DNA from: Streptomyces albiflavescens
GTDB lineage: Bacteria > Actinomycetota > Actinomycetes > Streptomycetales > Streptomycetaceae
Direction of reading: 5' to 3'
NCBI RefSeq assembly: GCF_014645835.1
Contig: NZ_BMMM01000016.1
Span: 124,001-188,000, forward strand
DNA length: 64,000 bases
Position 1 is the first letter of the stretch. Each line of letters begins with the position of its first letter. The position numbers and the translations under genes are program-made. The notes under the pieces are model-generated. The model was not told where the DNA came from and did not search any database. It was given only the letters and a program-made list of their open reading frames with translations. Below are positions 1 to 8,657 of the stretch, one piece after another.

Positions 1-673
1 TCGACGCGGGCGCGTGGTTGCGGGCGCCGCGCGAGGCCGAATACCCGGCGAAGTGTTTGAGGGTGGCGACGACGCCCGCCGACTCCAGCCCCTGGACGTA
101 GGCGGTGCCGACGGTCCCCACGAGGTAGGGGTCCTCGCCGATCGACTCCTCCGTGCGGCCCCAGCGGGGATCGCGTACGACGTCGAGGACGGGGGCGAGC
201 CCTTGATGCACGCCGACCGATCGCATCGAGGCGCCGATCGCCGACGCCATCTCCTTCACCAGGGCCGGGTCGAAACTCGCGCCCCAGGCGAGCGGGGTCG
301 GGAAGACGGTCGCCTGCCAGGCCGTGAAGCCGGTGAGGCATTCCTCGTGGGCGAGGGCGGGCAACCGGAAGCGGTTGGCGGAGCGGATGCGTTCCTGGAG
401 GGAGGCCAGGCGGGCGGCGCCCTCGGCGGGGTCGACGGGCGCCGTGCCGAAGGGGCGGGTGAGCTGGCCGAGGCCGTGCGGGAGCAGTTCGGTGAGATCC
501 ACTTCCTCGGACAGGGCGTGCTGCAGCGGGGCCATGTCGCCGCCCGGGGTCTCGTTCGAGCCGGGCCAGACGCTGTAGAGCTGAGCGATCTTCTCCTGCG
601 GTGTCATCCGGGCGAGCAGATCGGCGGCGCGGACGCCTGCGGGCAGAGCGGGGTCCTGCCAGGGGTGGGTCAT
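1..673 (-). CDS. GH3 beta-xylosidase/beta-glucosidase (N-terminal part, cut by window edge)
   Basis: Glycoside hydrolase family 3 enzyme, probably splitting xylo- or gluco-oligosaccharides imported by the adjacent transporter. Only about 224 N-terminal residues are inside the window; the gene runs off the left edge. The protein starts MTHPWQDPALP and shows GH3 barrel motifs: LAHEECLTGF, the substrate-binding PVLDVVRDPRWGRTEE block, GEDPYLVG and LKHFAGY. The nucleophile aspartate lies beyond the edge. There is no signal peptide, so it should act in the cytoplasm after uptake. It is the last gene of a minus-strand unit, 43 nt after the second permease. The order binding protein, two permeases, GH3, with a LacI gene upstream, matches the bxlEFGA/bxlR xylobiose loci of streptomycetes. 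Xylosidase is therefore preferred over glucosidase, but this is inference. Confidence 0.9.
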   Translation of the reverse strand, partial: MTHPWQDPALPAGVRAADLLARMTPQEKIAQLYSVWPGSNETPGGDMAPLQHALSEEVDLTELLPHGLGQLTRPFGTAPVDPAEGAARLASLQERIRSANRFRLPALAHEECLTGFTAWQATVFPTPLAWGASFDPALVKEMASAIGASMRSVGVHQGLAPVLDVVRDPRWGRTEESIGEDPYLVGTVGTAYVQGLESAGVVATLKHFAGYSASRGARNHAPAS

Positions 674-716
674 GTAACTCCTCAAGTGGAGAGGGGGATC
701 GGTCCCCGGAGATCGG

Positions 717-1607
717 TCAGCCCTTGGTCGCGCCGAGCGTGATGCCGCCGATCAGCTGCCGCTCGGCGACCACGTAGAAGGCGAGGGCGGGCACCATGGC
801 GAGCACCAGGTAGGCGAAGATGCGAGCCACGTCGGAGGCGTACTGGCCTTGGAACTGCTGGATGCCGACCGGGATCGTCCACCAGGTGGGTTCGCTGAAG
901 ACGAGCAGCGGCAGCAGGAACTGGTTCCAGCTGCTCACGATCGCGAGGACGGAGACCGTGCCCAGCGCGGGCCGGGCCAGCGGCAGCAGGATGCGCCAGA
1001 AGAACCCGAAGCGGGTGCAGCCGTCGAGGGTCGCCGCCTCCTCCAACTCCCCCGGAATCTCCCGGAAGAAGCCGCGCAGGATGATGATCGTCACCGGCAG
1101 TCCGAAGGCCGCCTCGGGCAGGATCACACCCCACGGGTTGTCCAGCAGCCCGAAGGTGCGCAGCAGGATGAACAGCGGCAGGATCGCCACCGCGAACGGG
1201 AACATCAGCCCCATCGTGAACAGGGTGAACATCAACTCCCGCCCGCGGAAGGCGAACCGGGCGAGCGCGAACGCCGCCAGGGCGGCCGTCGCCACCGTCA
1301 GCGCGGTGGCGCCCACCGCGATGACCGTGCTGCTGCCGATGGACCGCCAGAACGAGCCCGAGCCGAGCAGCGAGGTGTAGTTCGAGGTCACCCACGGCGA
1401 GGGCAGCCCGAACGGGTTGGAGGAGAGCTGGTCGGTGGACTTGAAGCCGGAGATCAGGGCGTAGAGCAGCGGGGTGACCATGAAGACGCCGACCACCCAG
1501 AGGGTCACGTACACGGGGAGGCTGCGCAGCCGTCGCCGCCGCAGCCTGCTCTTCCGCAGCTCCGCCGCGGCGCCCTCCCGCGTCTCCGTCTCCGTCGTGG
1601 CGCTCAT
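717..1607 (-). CDS. Sugar ABC transporter permease, MalG/CUT1 type
   Basis: One of two inner-membrane subunits of a CUT1 carbohydrate importer (296 aa). Six membrane segments are visible, the first at about residues 30-50 (LPVYVTLWVVGVFMVTPLLY). The cytoplasmic EAA loop, which contacts the shared ATPase, reads EEAATLDGCTRFGFFWRILL near residues 190-210. The start ATG overlaps the stop of the upstream permease by 4 nt, so the two are translationally coupled. No ATPase gene is present; streptomycete CUT1 systems usually borrow the shared MsiK ATPase, which is probably the case here (inference). Confidence 0.95.
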   Translation of the reverse strand: MSATTETETREGAAAELRKSRLRRRRLRSLPVYVTLWVVGVFMVTPLLYALISGFKSTDQLSSNPFGLPSPWVTSNYTSLLGSGSFWRSIGSSTVIAVGATALTVATAALAAFALARFAFRGRELMFTLFTMGLMFPFAVAILPLFILLRTFGLLDNPWGVILPEAAFGLPVTIIILRGFFREIPGELEEAATLDGCTRFGFFWRILLPLARPALGTVSVLAIVSSWNQFLLPLLVFSEPTWWTIPVGIQQFQGQYASDVARIFAYLVLAMVPALAFYVVAERQLIGGITLGATKG

Positions 1608-2635
1608 CGTTTTCCTCGCATGGTGGTGATGGCTCCTTCGGTGTCCCGGCGCAGCACGAAGCGCTGGTAGGCGAGGGCGAAGACCAGGCTGATCAAGAAC
1701 ATCACGACGCTGAGGGCGCTCGCGTAGCCCATCTGATAGCGCTTGAAGCCGTACTGGACCATGCTGATCGCCATGGTTTCTGAGGCGTGGTCAGGGCCGC
1801 CGGTGGTGATGACCCAGACCAGGTCGAAGAGCTGGATGGAGTAGACAACGGAGAGGAACGCGCTGATCCGGAGGGTCGGCGCGAGCAGCGGCAGCGTGAT
1901 GTGCCAGAAGCGCTGCCAGGTGCCGGCGCCGTCGATGCGCGCCGCCTCCTGCAGTTCGGCCGGGATACCCTGCAGGCCCGCCAGGTAGAGCATCATGTGG
2001 AAGCCGAAGTACTTCCAGGTCATGACGATGAAGAGGGTCGGCAGGACGCTGTGCTGACCGGCGAACCAGTCGCCGCCCAGCCCGCCGAGCCCGAGCTTGT
2101 CGAGGACCTTGTCGGCGAGCCCCTCCCCCGGCGCGAAGATCATGCTGAACAGCACGCCGGTGATGACCTCGGACAGGATGTACGGGGCGAAGAACAGCAT
2201 CCGGTACACGGCCCGGCCGCGCAGCTTCTGGTTGAGCAGCACGGCCATGGCGAGCGCGAACGGCAGCTGCACGAGGATGGAGAAGCCGATGAGCAGCGCG
2301 CCGCGCCCCAAGTCCCCCAGGAACACCGGGTCCTTGAAGAGCCGCGTGTAGTTGTTGAGGCCGACGCTGTCCGAGGGCGAGCCGAACCCGCCCCAGTTGA
2401 AGAAGCTGACGTAGATCGCGTAGCCCATCGGCACCAGCACGAGCATGCCGAACAGGACGAGGGCTGGGACCGTGAACACGACGGCCGACAGCCAGTCGCG
2501 CACCCGGCGCAGCGGCGACCTGCGGCGCCCCGGGCCGGCGGCGGCGAAGTCCTGGTCGTCACACTTGCCGACCTCGGGCACATACGGCGCCGAGCCCGCC
2601 GAAGAGGTCGCGGAGGTCGAAGTCGAGTGGGTCAT
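1604..2635 (-). CDS. Sugar ABC transporter permease, MalF/CUT1 type
   Basis: Second permease subunit of the CUT1 importer (343 aa). It has a hydrophilic N-terminus of about 55 residues, then WLSAVVFTVPALVLFGMLVL and five further membrane segments. The EAA loop reads LQEAARIDGAGTWQRFWHIT. The frame stays open far upstream, but the ATG at 2635 sits 8 nt after the binding-protein stop and gives the normal family length, so it was chosen. It ends with a 4-nt overlap into the MalG-type gene. Confidence 0.94.
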   Translation of the reverse strand: MTHSTSTSATSSAGSAPYVPEVGKCDDQDFAAAGPGRRRSPLRRVRDWLSAVVFTVPALVLFGMLVLVPMGYAIYVSFFNWGGFGSPSDSVGLNNYTRLFKDPVFLGDLGRGALLIGFSILVQLPFALAMAVLLNQKLRGRAVYRMLFFAPYILSEVITGVLFSMIFAPGEGLADKVLDKLGLGGLGGDWFAGQHSVLPTLFIVMTWKYFGFHMMLYLAGLQGIPAELQEAARIDGAGTWQRFWHITLPLLAPTLRISAFLSVVYSIQLFDLVWVITTGGPDHASETMAISMVQYGFKRYQMGYASALSVVMFLISLVFALAYQRFVLRRDTEGAITTMRGKR

Positions 2636-2643
2636 CGGTGGCG

Positions 2644-3948
2644 CTAGCTCTTCTCGCTCTTGGCGACCTGGGTGACCGAACGCGTCACCTGCTCGGGCGA
2701 CTTGGAGCCCGCGATGAGCGCGGCGACGCTGTCGTTGATCTCCTGGCCGACAGCGGGGGCGTACGCCTGGTCGAGGTAGAGCTGGAAGCCGGTGGACTTG
2801 TTCAGCATCTCGGAGACGGCGGTGAGGTTGGGGTCGGTGAGCGCGTCGGCCGTGTCCTTGGACACCGGTATCAGGCCGGTCTGCTTGATGAGCTTCTCCG
2901 CGAACTCCTTCTCGGCGAAGAACTTCAGGAAGTCCAGCGCCTCCTGCGGCGCACCCTTGCGCAGTGCGTGGCCGCCGCCTCCGCCGAACACCTCGGTGAG
3001 CGCGCCCTTTCCGCCCTCGACCGCGGGGAAGGAGAAGAAGCCGAGATCCTTGCCGATGCCCTTGCCGGAGTCGGCCTCGACGATCGGCGCCCACTGACCC
3101 ATCAGCTCCATGGCCGCCTTGCCGTTGCCCATCAGGGCCGCCTCACCGTTGGGGTCGGAGTAGGCACCGCCGAGGAACCCCTTCTGGAAGGGCTGCAGCG
3201 CGACGAGGTCCTTGAGGTGCTGGCCGGCCTTGACGAAGTCGTCGCCGGTGAAGTCGGCGTCGTCGGAGGCCTTCTGCATCGCGTCGAGACCGGCGACGCG
3301 CATCGAGAGGTACGCCCAGTAGTACATGCCGGGCCACTTCTCCTTGCCGGCCAGGGCGATGGGCGTGACGCCCGCCTTCTTGAGGGCCCTGATGGCGTCG
3401 AGGTAGCCGGACCAGGTGGTGGGCGGTGCGGTGATGCCGGCCTTCTTGAAGAGCGCCTTGTTGTACCAGAAGCCGACCGCGCCGATGTCGAAGGGGACGG
3501 CGTACAGCTTGTCGTCGAACTTGTAGGCCGCCATCGAGGCGGGTACGTAGTTGCCGGTCCACGAGGAGACCCGGTCCGTCAGGTCCTCGACCAGTCCCGC
3601 GTCGAGCTGCTGCTTGAGGACGCCGCCGCCCCAGGTGTGGAAGATGTCCGGCAGCTTGCCCGAGGCGATCTGCGCGGTCATCTTCGACTTGTACGCCTCG
3701 TTCTCCAGCGTCACGACCTTGATCTTCACATCCGGGTGCGCGGCCTCGAACTCCTTGGCGCGCTGGGCCCACAGCTTCTTCGCGGGCTGGGTCGTGGTGA
3801 TGTTCCACCACTCGATCGTCTTCTTGCCCGAGCCGCTGTCGTCCGAGGAGCCGCACGCGCTCAGCCCGGCCGCGCCGAGGCCGGTCGCCGCGGAGGCCGC
3901 CAGGAACCCACGGCGAGAGAAGTTGGAGGTCGTACCGAACGGTCGCAT
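2644..3948 (-). CDS. Extracellular sugar-binding lipoprotein of ABC importer
   Basis: Solute-binding protein (434 aa) of the CUT1 importer, tethered to the outer face of the membrane. The N-terminus has a twin-arginine-like motif (SRRGFLAAS) followed by the lipobox LSAC at about residues 30-33, so Tat export with lipid anchoring is likely. The mature part is a family 1 solute-binding fold (KKTIEWWNITT at its start, then the HTWGGG and GQWAPI blocks). The chosen ATG has a GGAAGG ribosome site 6 nt upstream; longer in-frame starts would place extra residues before the signal. It is the first gene of the transport operon, directly below a strong promoter and palindromic operator. A substrate such as xylobiose is inferred from context. 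Confidence 0.93.
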   Translation of the reverse strand: MRPFGTTSNFSRRGFLAASAATGLGAAGLSACGSSDDSGSGKKTIEWWNITTTQPAKKLWAQRAKEFEAAHPDVKIKVVTLENEAYKSKMTAQIASGKLPDIFHTWGGGVLKQQLDAGLVEDLTDRVSSWTGNYVPASMAAYKFDDKLYAVPFDIGAVGFWYNKALFKKAGITAPPTTWSGYLDAIRALKKAGVTPIALAGKEKWPGMYYWAYLSMRVAGLDAMQKASDDADFTGDDFVKAGQHLKDLVALQPFQKGFLGGAYSDPNGEAALMGNGKAAMELMGQWAPIVEADSGKGIGKDLGFFSFPAVEGGKGALTEVFGGGGGHALRKGAPQEALDFLKFFAEKEFAEKLIKQTGLIPVSKDTADALTDPNLTAVSEMLNKSTGFQLYLDQAYAPAVGQEINDSVAALIAGSKSPEQVTRSVTQVAKSEKS

Positions 3949-3969
3949 CGCACACCTTCCGGAAGGGAG

Positions 3970-3983
3970 CCGAAAATTATCGG
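3970..3983. promoter_or_regulatory. Probable LacI-family operator of the sugar operon
   Basis: The 14-mer CCGAAAATTATCGG is a near-perfect palindrome with one mismatched pair. It lies just downstream of the predicted transcription start and 21 nt before the binding-protein ATG, a classic place for LacI-type repression. The repressor gene follows immediately upstream. A second palindrome, CCTTCCGGAAGG at 3955-3966, overlaps the ribosome site. The assignment to the adjacent repressor is inference. Confidence 0.5.
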
Positions 3984-3997
3984 TCAAGTGCGCACGG

Positions 3998-4026
3998 AAG
4001 TTACGGCCCGATGATGGGTATGTCAA
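3998..4026 (-). promoter_or_regulatory. Sigma70-type promoter of sugar transport operon
   Basis: On the minus strand a consensus TTGACA (-35, 4021-4026) is separated by 17 nt from TAACTT (-10, 3998-4003). The implied start near 3991 places the palindrome 3970-3983 about 8 nt into the transcript. Confidence 0.6.
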
Positions 4027-4117
4027 CGCTCCTGACAAATACGGGAGGCAGAGAGATCCGCGCGACGGCGACCGGACGGCGAAAGGACAGGTGGGGCGCG
4101 TAAGCAGCGCCCGGGCG

Positions 4118-5137
4118 TCAGACGAGCGGAGCCGTACTCGCCCGCACGACCAACTCGGTGGCGAGCTCGATCCGGGGGGAGGCGGGCTCCTCGCCGAGCG
4201 CGAGGCGCAGCACCGTACGCGTGGCCAGTTTGCCCATGTCCGCCAGGGGCTGGCGCACGGTCGTCAGCGGCGGGGCCGACCAGCGGACCTCGGGCAGATC
4301 ATCGAAGCCGACGACGCTCAGGTCCTCCGGCACCCTGAGGCCCCGGCGGCGCAGCGCCTCGATCGCCCCCAGCGCCATCTGGTCGCTGGCGGCGAACAGT
4401 GCGGTCGGCGGTTCGGCCAGGTCGAGCAGGGTATTGCAGCCGTCGAAGCCGGCGGAGTGGTAGAAGTCGCCGGGCACGATCAGCGCGTCGTCGACGGCGA
4501 TGTCCGCGCCTTCCAGCGCCGCCCGGTAGCCGTCGAGCCGCGCCCGCGAGCAGAGCAGCCGGGGCGGCCCCGCGATGAACCCGATCCGCCGGTGCCCGAG
4601 GCCGAGCAGGTGCTCCGTAGCGGCCATGCCGCCGGCCCAGTTGGTCGCACCGACGGTCGGCATGTCGAGGGAGGGCGAGCCCGCCGGGTCGACGACGACG
4701 AGCGGCACACCGAGCCGCCGCAACTCGTCGTGCAGGCGCGGTTCGAGCACCGAGGTCACCAGGATCACGCCGTCCGAGGCCCGCGCCCGCAGGTTGGTCA
4801 TCCACTGCCGGGCCGACCCCGACGCCCCGTGGATGGCCGAGACGACCGTGCCCACCCCGGAGGCGTGCGCGACCTCCTCGACACCCCGGATGATCTCCAC
4901 GGCCCAGGGGCTGTCGAGGTCGTTGAAGACCAGGTCGATGAGGGCGGCCCGGTCGCCCGACGGATTCGATTTCCGCTGGTAGCCGTGGTGGCGCAGCAGG
5001 TCCTCGACACGGGCCCTGGTCTGTGGCGACACGTCGGAGCGGCCGTTGACCACCCGGGACACGGTGGGCACCGAGACCCCGGCCTGCCGGGCGATCTCGG
5101 TGATCGTCACCTTGTTCTTGATGCTCTCCCGGGCCAC
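4118..5137 (-). CDS. LacI/GalR-family transcriptional repressor
   Basis: About 339 aa with an N-terminal LacI helix-turn-helix (VTITEIARQAGVSVPTVSRV, then VNGRSDVSPQTR) and a periplasmic-binding-protein-like effector domain (LIDLVFNDLDSPWAVEI; SVVGFDDLPEVRWSAPPLTT near the C-terminus). A TTG at 5164 is possible, but the GTG at 5137 is preceded by GGAGG at an 8-nt spacing and keeps the usual short lead before the helix-turn-helix. It is encoded in the same direction as, and upstream of, the sugar transport genes, with a gap of about 170 nt that holds their promoter. It probably represses that operon until the sugar binds. Confidence 0.93.
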   Translation of the reverse strand: MARESIKNKVTITEIARQAGVSVPTVSRVVNGRSDVSPQTRARVEDLLRHHGYQRKSNPSGDRAALIDLVFNDLDSPWAVEIIRGVEEVAHASGVGTVVSAIHGASGSARQWMTNLRARASDGVILVTSVLEPRLHDELRRLGVPLVVVDPAGSPSLDMPTVGATNWAGGMAATEHLLGLGHRRIGFIAGPPRLLCSRARLDGYRAALEGADIAVDDALIVPGDFYHSAGFDGCNTLLDLAEPPTALFAASDQMALGAIEALRRRGLRVPEDLSVVGFDDLPEVRWSAPPLTTVRQPLADMGKLATRTVLRLALGEEPASPRIELATELVVRASTAPLV

Positions 5138-5258
5138 TGCGCCCACCTCCGTCGACGTGTCCAAGACTCCCTCAACAGTTCCGATCTCACCAGCGAAACT
5201 TTGCAGGAGTCTTCCGGAAAACCGAGGTCGGCGGGAAGCCCGACCGGAAACGCGGCCG

Positions 5259-5516
5259 TCAGGAGACCGACTCGAAGCGCCACCGGTGCACCGCCCGGGT
5301 CACCAACTCACCGTCCGGCTCCGGAAGTTCGGGCAGTTCGGCGTCGTACGCGGCGTCCCACCACGTGATGACGAGGACGCGGTCCTGGGGGGCCCGCAGG
5401 ATCTCCAGCCGAAGCGGCTGACCCGGCAGCTGTTTCGACCGCTCCCGCACCCAGTCGAGCAGCTCCCCGCCCCGCCCGGCGACCGCCCGCGCCTCCCACA
5501 TCAGCGCGACGGTCAC
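5259..5516 (-). CDS. Conserved small hypothetical protein downstream of tsaD
   Basis: 85 aa, no recognised domain and no signal or membrane segment. It is rich in tryptophan and acidic residues (VITWWDAAYDAELPELPEPD). Its ATG overlaps the tsaD stop by 4 nt, so it is translationally coupled to tsaD. Codon usage is typical of the chromosome. Function unknown. Confidence 0.8.
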   Translation of the reverse strand: MTVALMWEARAVAGRGGELLDWVRERSKQLPGQPLRLEILRAPQDRVLVITWWDAAYDAELPELPEPDGELVTRAVHRWRFESVS

Positions 5517-6622
5517 GAGTACAGGTTCTCCTTGCTGACCTCATGCACATGATCATGCGAGTGCTCGTGAGCAGGCCCGCGTCCCGGCACATGCGGGTCC
5601 GTCACCGGCAGCGACGAGTCCGCCGAGAGGTCCCAGTCGGAGGCCGCCCGGTTCCGCGCGACCATCTCCGCGCCCAACGCGGCCACCATCGCCCCGTTGT
5701 CCGTGCACAGCTTCGGCCGCGGCACCCGCAGCCGGATCCCGGCGGCCTCGCAGCGTTCCAGGGCCAGCGCGCGCAGCCGCGAGTTGGCGGCCACGCCGCC
5801 GCCGATCATGAGGTGGTCGACGCCCTGGTCCTTGCAGGCCCGTACGGCCTTGCGGGTCAGCACGTCCACCACGGCCTCCTGGAAGGACGCGGCCACATCG
5901 CGCACCGGCACCTCCTCCCCCGCCGCCCGCTTGGCCTCGATCCAACGGGCCACGGCGGTCTTCAGACCGGAGAAGGAGAAGTCGTACGCCGGGTCGCGCG
6001 GCCCGGTGAGCCCGCGCGGGAACGCGATCGCGCTCGGGTCGCCCTCCTTGGCGTACCGGTCGATGACCGGGCCGCCGGGGAAGCCGAGGTTCAGCACGCG
6101 CGCGATCTTGTCGAAGGCCTCGCCCGCCGCGTCGTCGATGGTCGCGCCCATCGGCCGTACGTCGGACGTGATGTCCGTGGAGAGGAGGAGCGAGGAGTGC
6201 CCACCCGATACCAGGAGCGCCATCGTCGGCTCCGGCAGCGCCCCGTGCTCCAGCTGGTCCACACAGATGTGGGAGGCGAGGTGGTTGACGCCGTAGAGCG
6301 GCTTGCCCAGCGCGTACGCGTACGCCTTCGCGGCCGAGACCCCGACCAGCAGCGCGCCGGCGAGCCCGGGCCCGGCGGTGACCGCGATCCCGTCCAGGTC
6401 CCTCGCGCTCACCCCCGCCTCCTTCAGCGCCCGGTCGATGGTCGGCACCATCGCCTCCAGATGGGCGCGGGAGGCGACCTCGGGCACGACCCCGCCGAAG
6501 CGCGCGTGCTCGTCGACGCTGGAGGCGATCGCGTCCGCGAGCAGGGTGGTGCCGCGGACGATGCCGACGCCGGTCTCGTCGCAGGAGGTCTCGATGCCGA
6601 GGACGAGAGGTTCGTCAGCCAT
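5513..6622 (-). CDS. tsaD: tRNA N6-threonylcarbamoyladenosine (t6A) transferase TsaD
   Basis: 369 aa. TsaD moves the threonylcarbamoyl group from its AMP ester to A37 of ANN-decoding tRNAs, acting with TsaB and TsaE, which are also encoded in this window. The start LVLGIETSCDETGVGIV is diagnostic. The metal-binding pair NHLASHICVDQ lies near residues 110-120, and the glycine-rich MIGGGVAANSRLR loop follows in the ASKHA fold. The C-terminus carries an unusual His-rich tail (HEHSHDHVHE) that may bind metal or be disordered. The start overlaps the rimI stop by 8 nt. Confidence 0.98.
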   Translation of the reverse strand: MADEPLVLGIETSCDETGVGIVRGTTLLADAIASSVDEHARFGGVVPEVASRAHLEAMVPTIDRALKEAGVSARDLDGIAVTAGPGLAGALLVGVSAAKAYAYALGKPLYGVNHLASHICVDQLEHGALPEPTMALLVSGGHSSLLLSTDITSDVRPMGATIDDAAGEAFDKIARVLNLGFPGGPVIDRYAKEGDPSAIAFPRGLTGPRDPAYDFSFSGLKTAVARWIEAKRAAGEEVPVRDVAASFQEAVVDVLTRKAVRACKDQGVDHLMIGGGVAANSRLRALALERCEAAGIRLRVPRPKLCTDNGAMVAALGAEMVARNRAASDWDLSADSSLPVTDPHVPGRGPAHEHSHDHVHEVSKENLYS

Positions 6623-7133
6623 GGGTCTCGTTTCCTTGTACCGATGTGGAGCCCGCGGCGGAGCCGCTGTCGGATGCCATGTGCAGTCGCATGACCAGGG
6701 CGTCGATGTTCCCCGGCTGGTAGTAGCCGCGTCTGAAGCCGATGGGTTCGAAGCCGAAGCGCTCGTACAGCTTCTGTGCCCGGACGTTGTCGACGCGGCA
6801 TTCGAGCATCACCTCTGCGCACTCGAACGCGGTCGCCGCCCGCAGCAGGTCGGTCAGCAGCCGGGCGCCGAGTCCGGTGCTCCACTGGTCGCGGGCGACG
6901 GCGATCGTCTGTACGTCGCCGAGGTCGCCGGAGGCGGCGAGTCCCGCGTACCCGACGATCCGATCGCCGTCGATGGCGACGACATACCGTCGCGTCGCCT
7001 CCGCCCCGCGGGAATGGGCCAGCTCGGACCAGAACATCCCCCGCGACCAGGTGTCCTCGGGGAAGAGGTCCTTCTCCAGCTCCAGTACGGGATCGATGTC
7101 CCACCAGCGCATTTCGCGCAGTTCGGCCGTCAC
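6615..7133 (-). CDS. rimI: Ribosomal-protein-alanine N-acetyltransferase RimI (GNAT)
   Basis: 172 aa GNAT acetyltransferase, expected to acetylate protein N-termini such as that of ribosomal protein S18. Acetyl-CoA loop: VARDQWSTGLGARLLTDLL. The RimI-type end YERFGFEPIGFRRGYYQPG is clear. The GTG start overlaps the tsaB stop in a GTGA arrangement; an internal ATG seven codons later is an alternative. It lies between tsaB and tsaD, the usual actinobacterial order. Confidence 0.95.
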   Translation of the reverse strand: MTAELREMRWWDIDPVLELEKDLFPEDTWSRGMFWSELAHSRGAEATRRYVVAIDGDRIVGYAGLAASGDLGDVQTIAVARDQWSTGLGARLLTDLLRAATAFECAEVMLECRVDNVRAQKLYERFGFEPIGFRRGYYQPGNIDALVMRLHMASDSGSAAGSTSVQGNETHG

Positions 7134-7777
7134 TTGGGGGTGACCACCTTGTAGTTCTTGGGCACCTGGGCGTCCGGGCGCCTCAGATACAGCGGCCGGG
7201 GTGCCTCCAGCTCCTGGCCGGCGGCGAGCTTCTCCGCGGCCAGGGAGGCCAGCGCGGCCGCCGAGACGTGCTCGGGCGCGCGGGCGTCCGGGAACGTGTC
7301 GGGGTAGAGCAGCGCACCCGCGCCGACGGCGGGCAGGCCGCCGAGGTCCAGGTCGCCGGGGCGGTCCACGGCGGGGTCCGACACACGTGTCCGGGGGTCG
7401 GCGTAGCGCGCCCAGTAGACCTCCTTGCGCCGGGCGTCCGTCGCCGCGACGAAGGGGCCCTCGATGTCGGCCGCGTACGCGAGCGCGTCGAGGGTGCACA
7501 GGCCGTGCACAGGCACGCCGAGCACGAGCCCGAAGGTGTCGGCGGTCATGAGGCCGACGCGCAGCCCCGTGTACGGGCCGGGGCCGACGCCCACGACGAT
7601 GCCGGTGACGGCGTCCAGTTCGAGGCCTGCCTCGGCGAGCACCCGGTCGACGGCCGGCAGCAGCAGCTCTCCGTGCCGGCGCGCGTCCACCTGGCTCGAC
7701 GCGGCGATGGCGGACGTGCCGTCGTGCAGGGCGACGGTCACAGCGGGGGTGGCGGTATCCAGAGCGAGCAAGAGCAC
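7130..7777 (-). CDS. tsaB: t6A biosynthesis scaffold protein TsaB (YeaZ)
   Basis: 215 aa inactive homologue of TsaD that dimerises with it in t6A synthesis. The N-terminus LLLALDTATPAVTVALHDG and the block VGVGPGPYTGLRVGLMTADT are family hallmarks. It is the first gene of a coupled string tsaB-rimI-tsaD-small ORF with 4-8 nt overlaps throughout. Confidence 0.97.
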   Translation of the reverse strand: MLLLALDTATPAVTVALHDGTSAIAASSQVDARRHGELLLPAVDRVLAEAGLELDAVTGIVVGVGPGPYTGLRVGLMTADTFGLVLGVPVHGLCTLDALAYAADIEGPFVAATDARRKEVYWARYADPRTRVSDPAVDRPGDLDLGGLPAVGAGALLYPDTFPDARAPEHVSAAALASLAAEKLAAGQELEAPRPLYLRRPDAQVPKNYKVVTPK

Positions 7778-7887
7778 GCAAACAGCCTACGGCGCCCGAG
7801 CCGGACGTACGGCCGCCCAGGTCTCGCGCTCCCCTGCTGCTACCGTCACAGCAAGAACGTGCGAAGGACGAGAGGTGGGCACACAAG

Positions 7888-8442
7888 GTGGCTAGGAGCA
7901 GCTCGGGATTCGTGGCCGGGCTCACCGTGGCGGCGATCGCCGCAGTCAGCTTCCTCGCCTACCAGGCGTCCGCGAACGTGCCGGACACCTTGGGCAAACC
8001 GCACACGAGCGCGTCGCCCAAGGCCTCCGTCTCGAAGGCCCCCCGGGACAAGAAGAACCCGGTGGCACTGCCCGCCCAGTCCGGCATCGGTGAGCGGGTC
8101 GTCTACTCGACCGGCGACGACCGCGTGTGGCTGGTCGGCGCGGACAACAAGGTCCAGCGCACCTTCAAGATCACCCCCGGCACGGTCGACCCGGCCGTCG
8201 GCTCCTACGCGGTCACGTCGCGCAACCGCGCGGTCACCGGATCGGACGGCACGCAGATCGAGCACGTCGTACGGTTCACCCTGGTCGACGGCGTCGCGAT
8301 CGGCTTCAGCGCTGCGGTGAACGGCTCGACGGCCGCGCCGGACTCTTCCAAGAAGCTCGGCGGCATCCGCGAGTCCCGCGCGGACGGCAACGCGATGTGG
8401 GCGTTCGCGACGATCGGCGTGAAGGTCGTCGTCATCCAGTAG
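7888..8442 (+). CDS. Secreted or membrane-anchored hypothetical protein
   Basis: 184 aa from a GTG start, transcribed divergently from tsaB. A single N-terminal hydrophobic segment (VAGLTVAAIAAVSFLAYQAS, about residues 8-27) acts as signal or anchor. A Lys/Pro/Ser-rich linker follows, then a beta-rich domain from about residue 65 (GERVVYSTGDDRVWLVGADN) to the end. No catalytic motif is recognised. The usual chromosomal codon bias supports a real gene. Probably an extracytoplasmic protein of unknown role. Confidence 0.8.
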   Translation: MARSSSGFVAGLTVAAIAAVSFLAYQASANVPDTLGKPHTSASPKASVSKAPRDKKNPVALPAQSGIGERVVYSTGDDRVWLVGADNKVQRTFKITPGTVDPAVGSYAVTSRNRAVTGSDGTQIEHVVRFTLVDGVAIGFSAAVNGSTAAPDSSKKLGGIRESRADGNAMWAFATIGVKVVVIQ

Positions 8443-8445
8443 CGG

Positions 8446-8625
8446 TCACGCCGCCTTCTGGCGCCGTACGCGCCGTGCCTTCACGGGCTCCGCCGCACGC
8501 GGCGCGGGCTCGCGCGGCGGCCTCGACACCGCCTCGGCCGCGGCGCACGACGCCAGCAGATCCCGCATCGACACCCCGGCCACCACGCACGGCGGCGCCG
8601 GCACGTCACGTTCTGAAGCCGACAT
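8446..8625 (-). CDS. Small hypothetical protein
   Basis: 59 aa, starting MSASERDVPAPPCVVAG and ending in a basic tail (ARRVRRQKAA). The chosen ATG has an AGGAGG ribosome site 5 nt upstream; a TTG nine codons earlier is less likely. It contains a CVVAGVSMRDLLASCA stretch with two cysteines. It converges with the upstream plus-strand gene with a 3-nt gap. A strong palindrome lies 33 nt upstream. Function unknown. Confidence 0.6.
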   Translation of the reverse strand: MSASERDVPAPPCVVAGVSMRDLLASCAAAEAVSRPPREPAPRAAEPVKARRVRRQKAA

Positions 8626-8657
8626 GGACGCCTCCTGGGGCTTCGGGGGCAAGCGCG

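Noticed and set aside
5162..5213. AAGACTCC/GGAGTCTT inverted repeat before the LacI gene
   Set aside because: The arms are about 35 nt apart and unlike a compact LacI operator.
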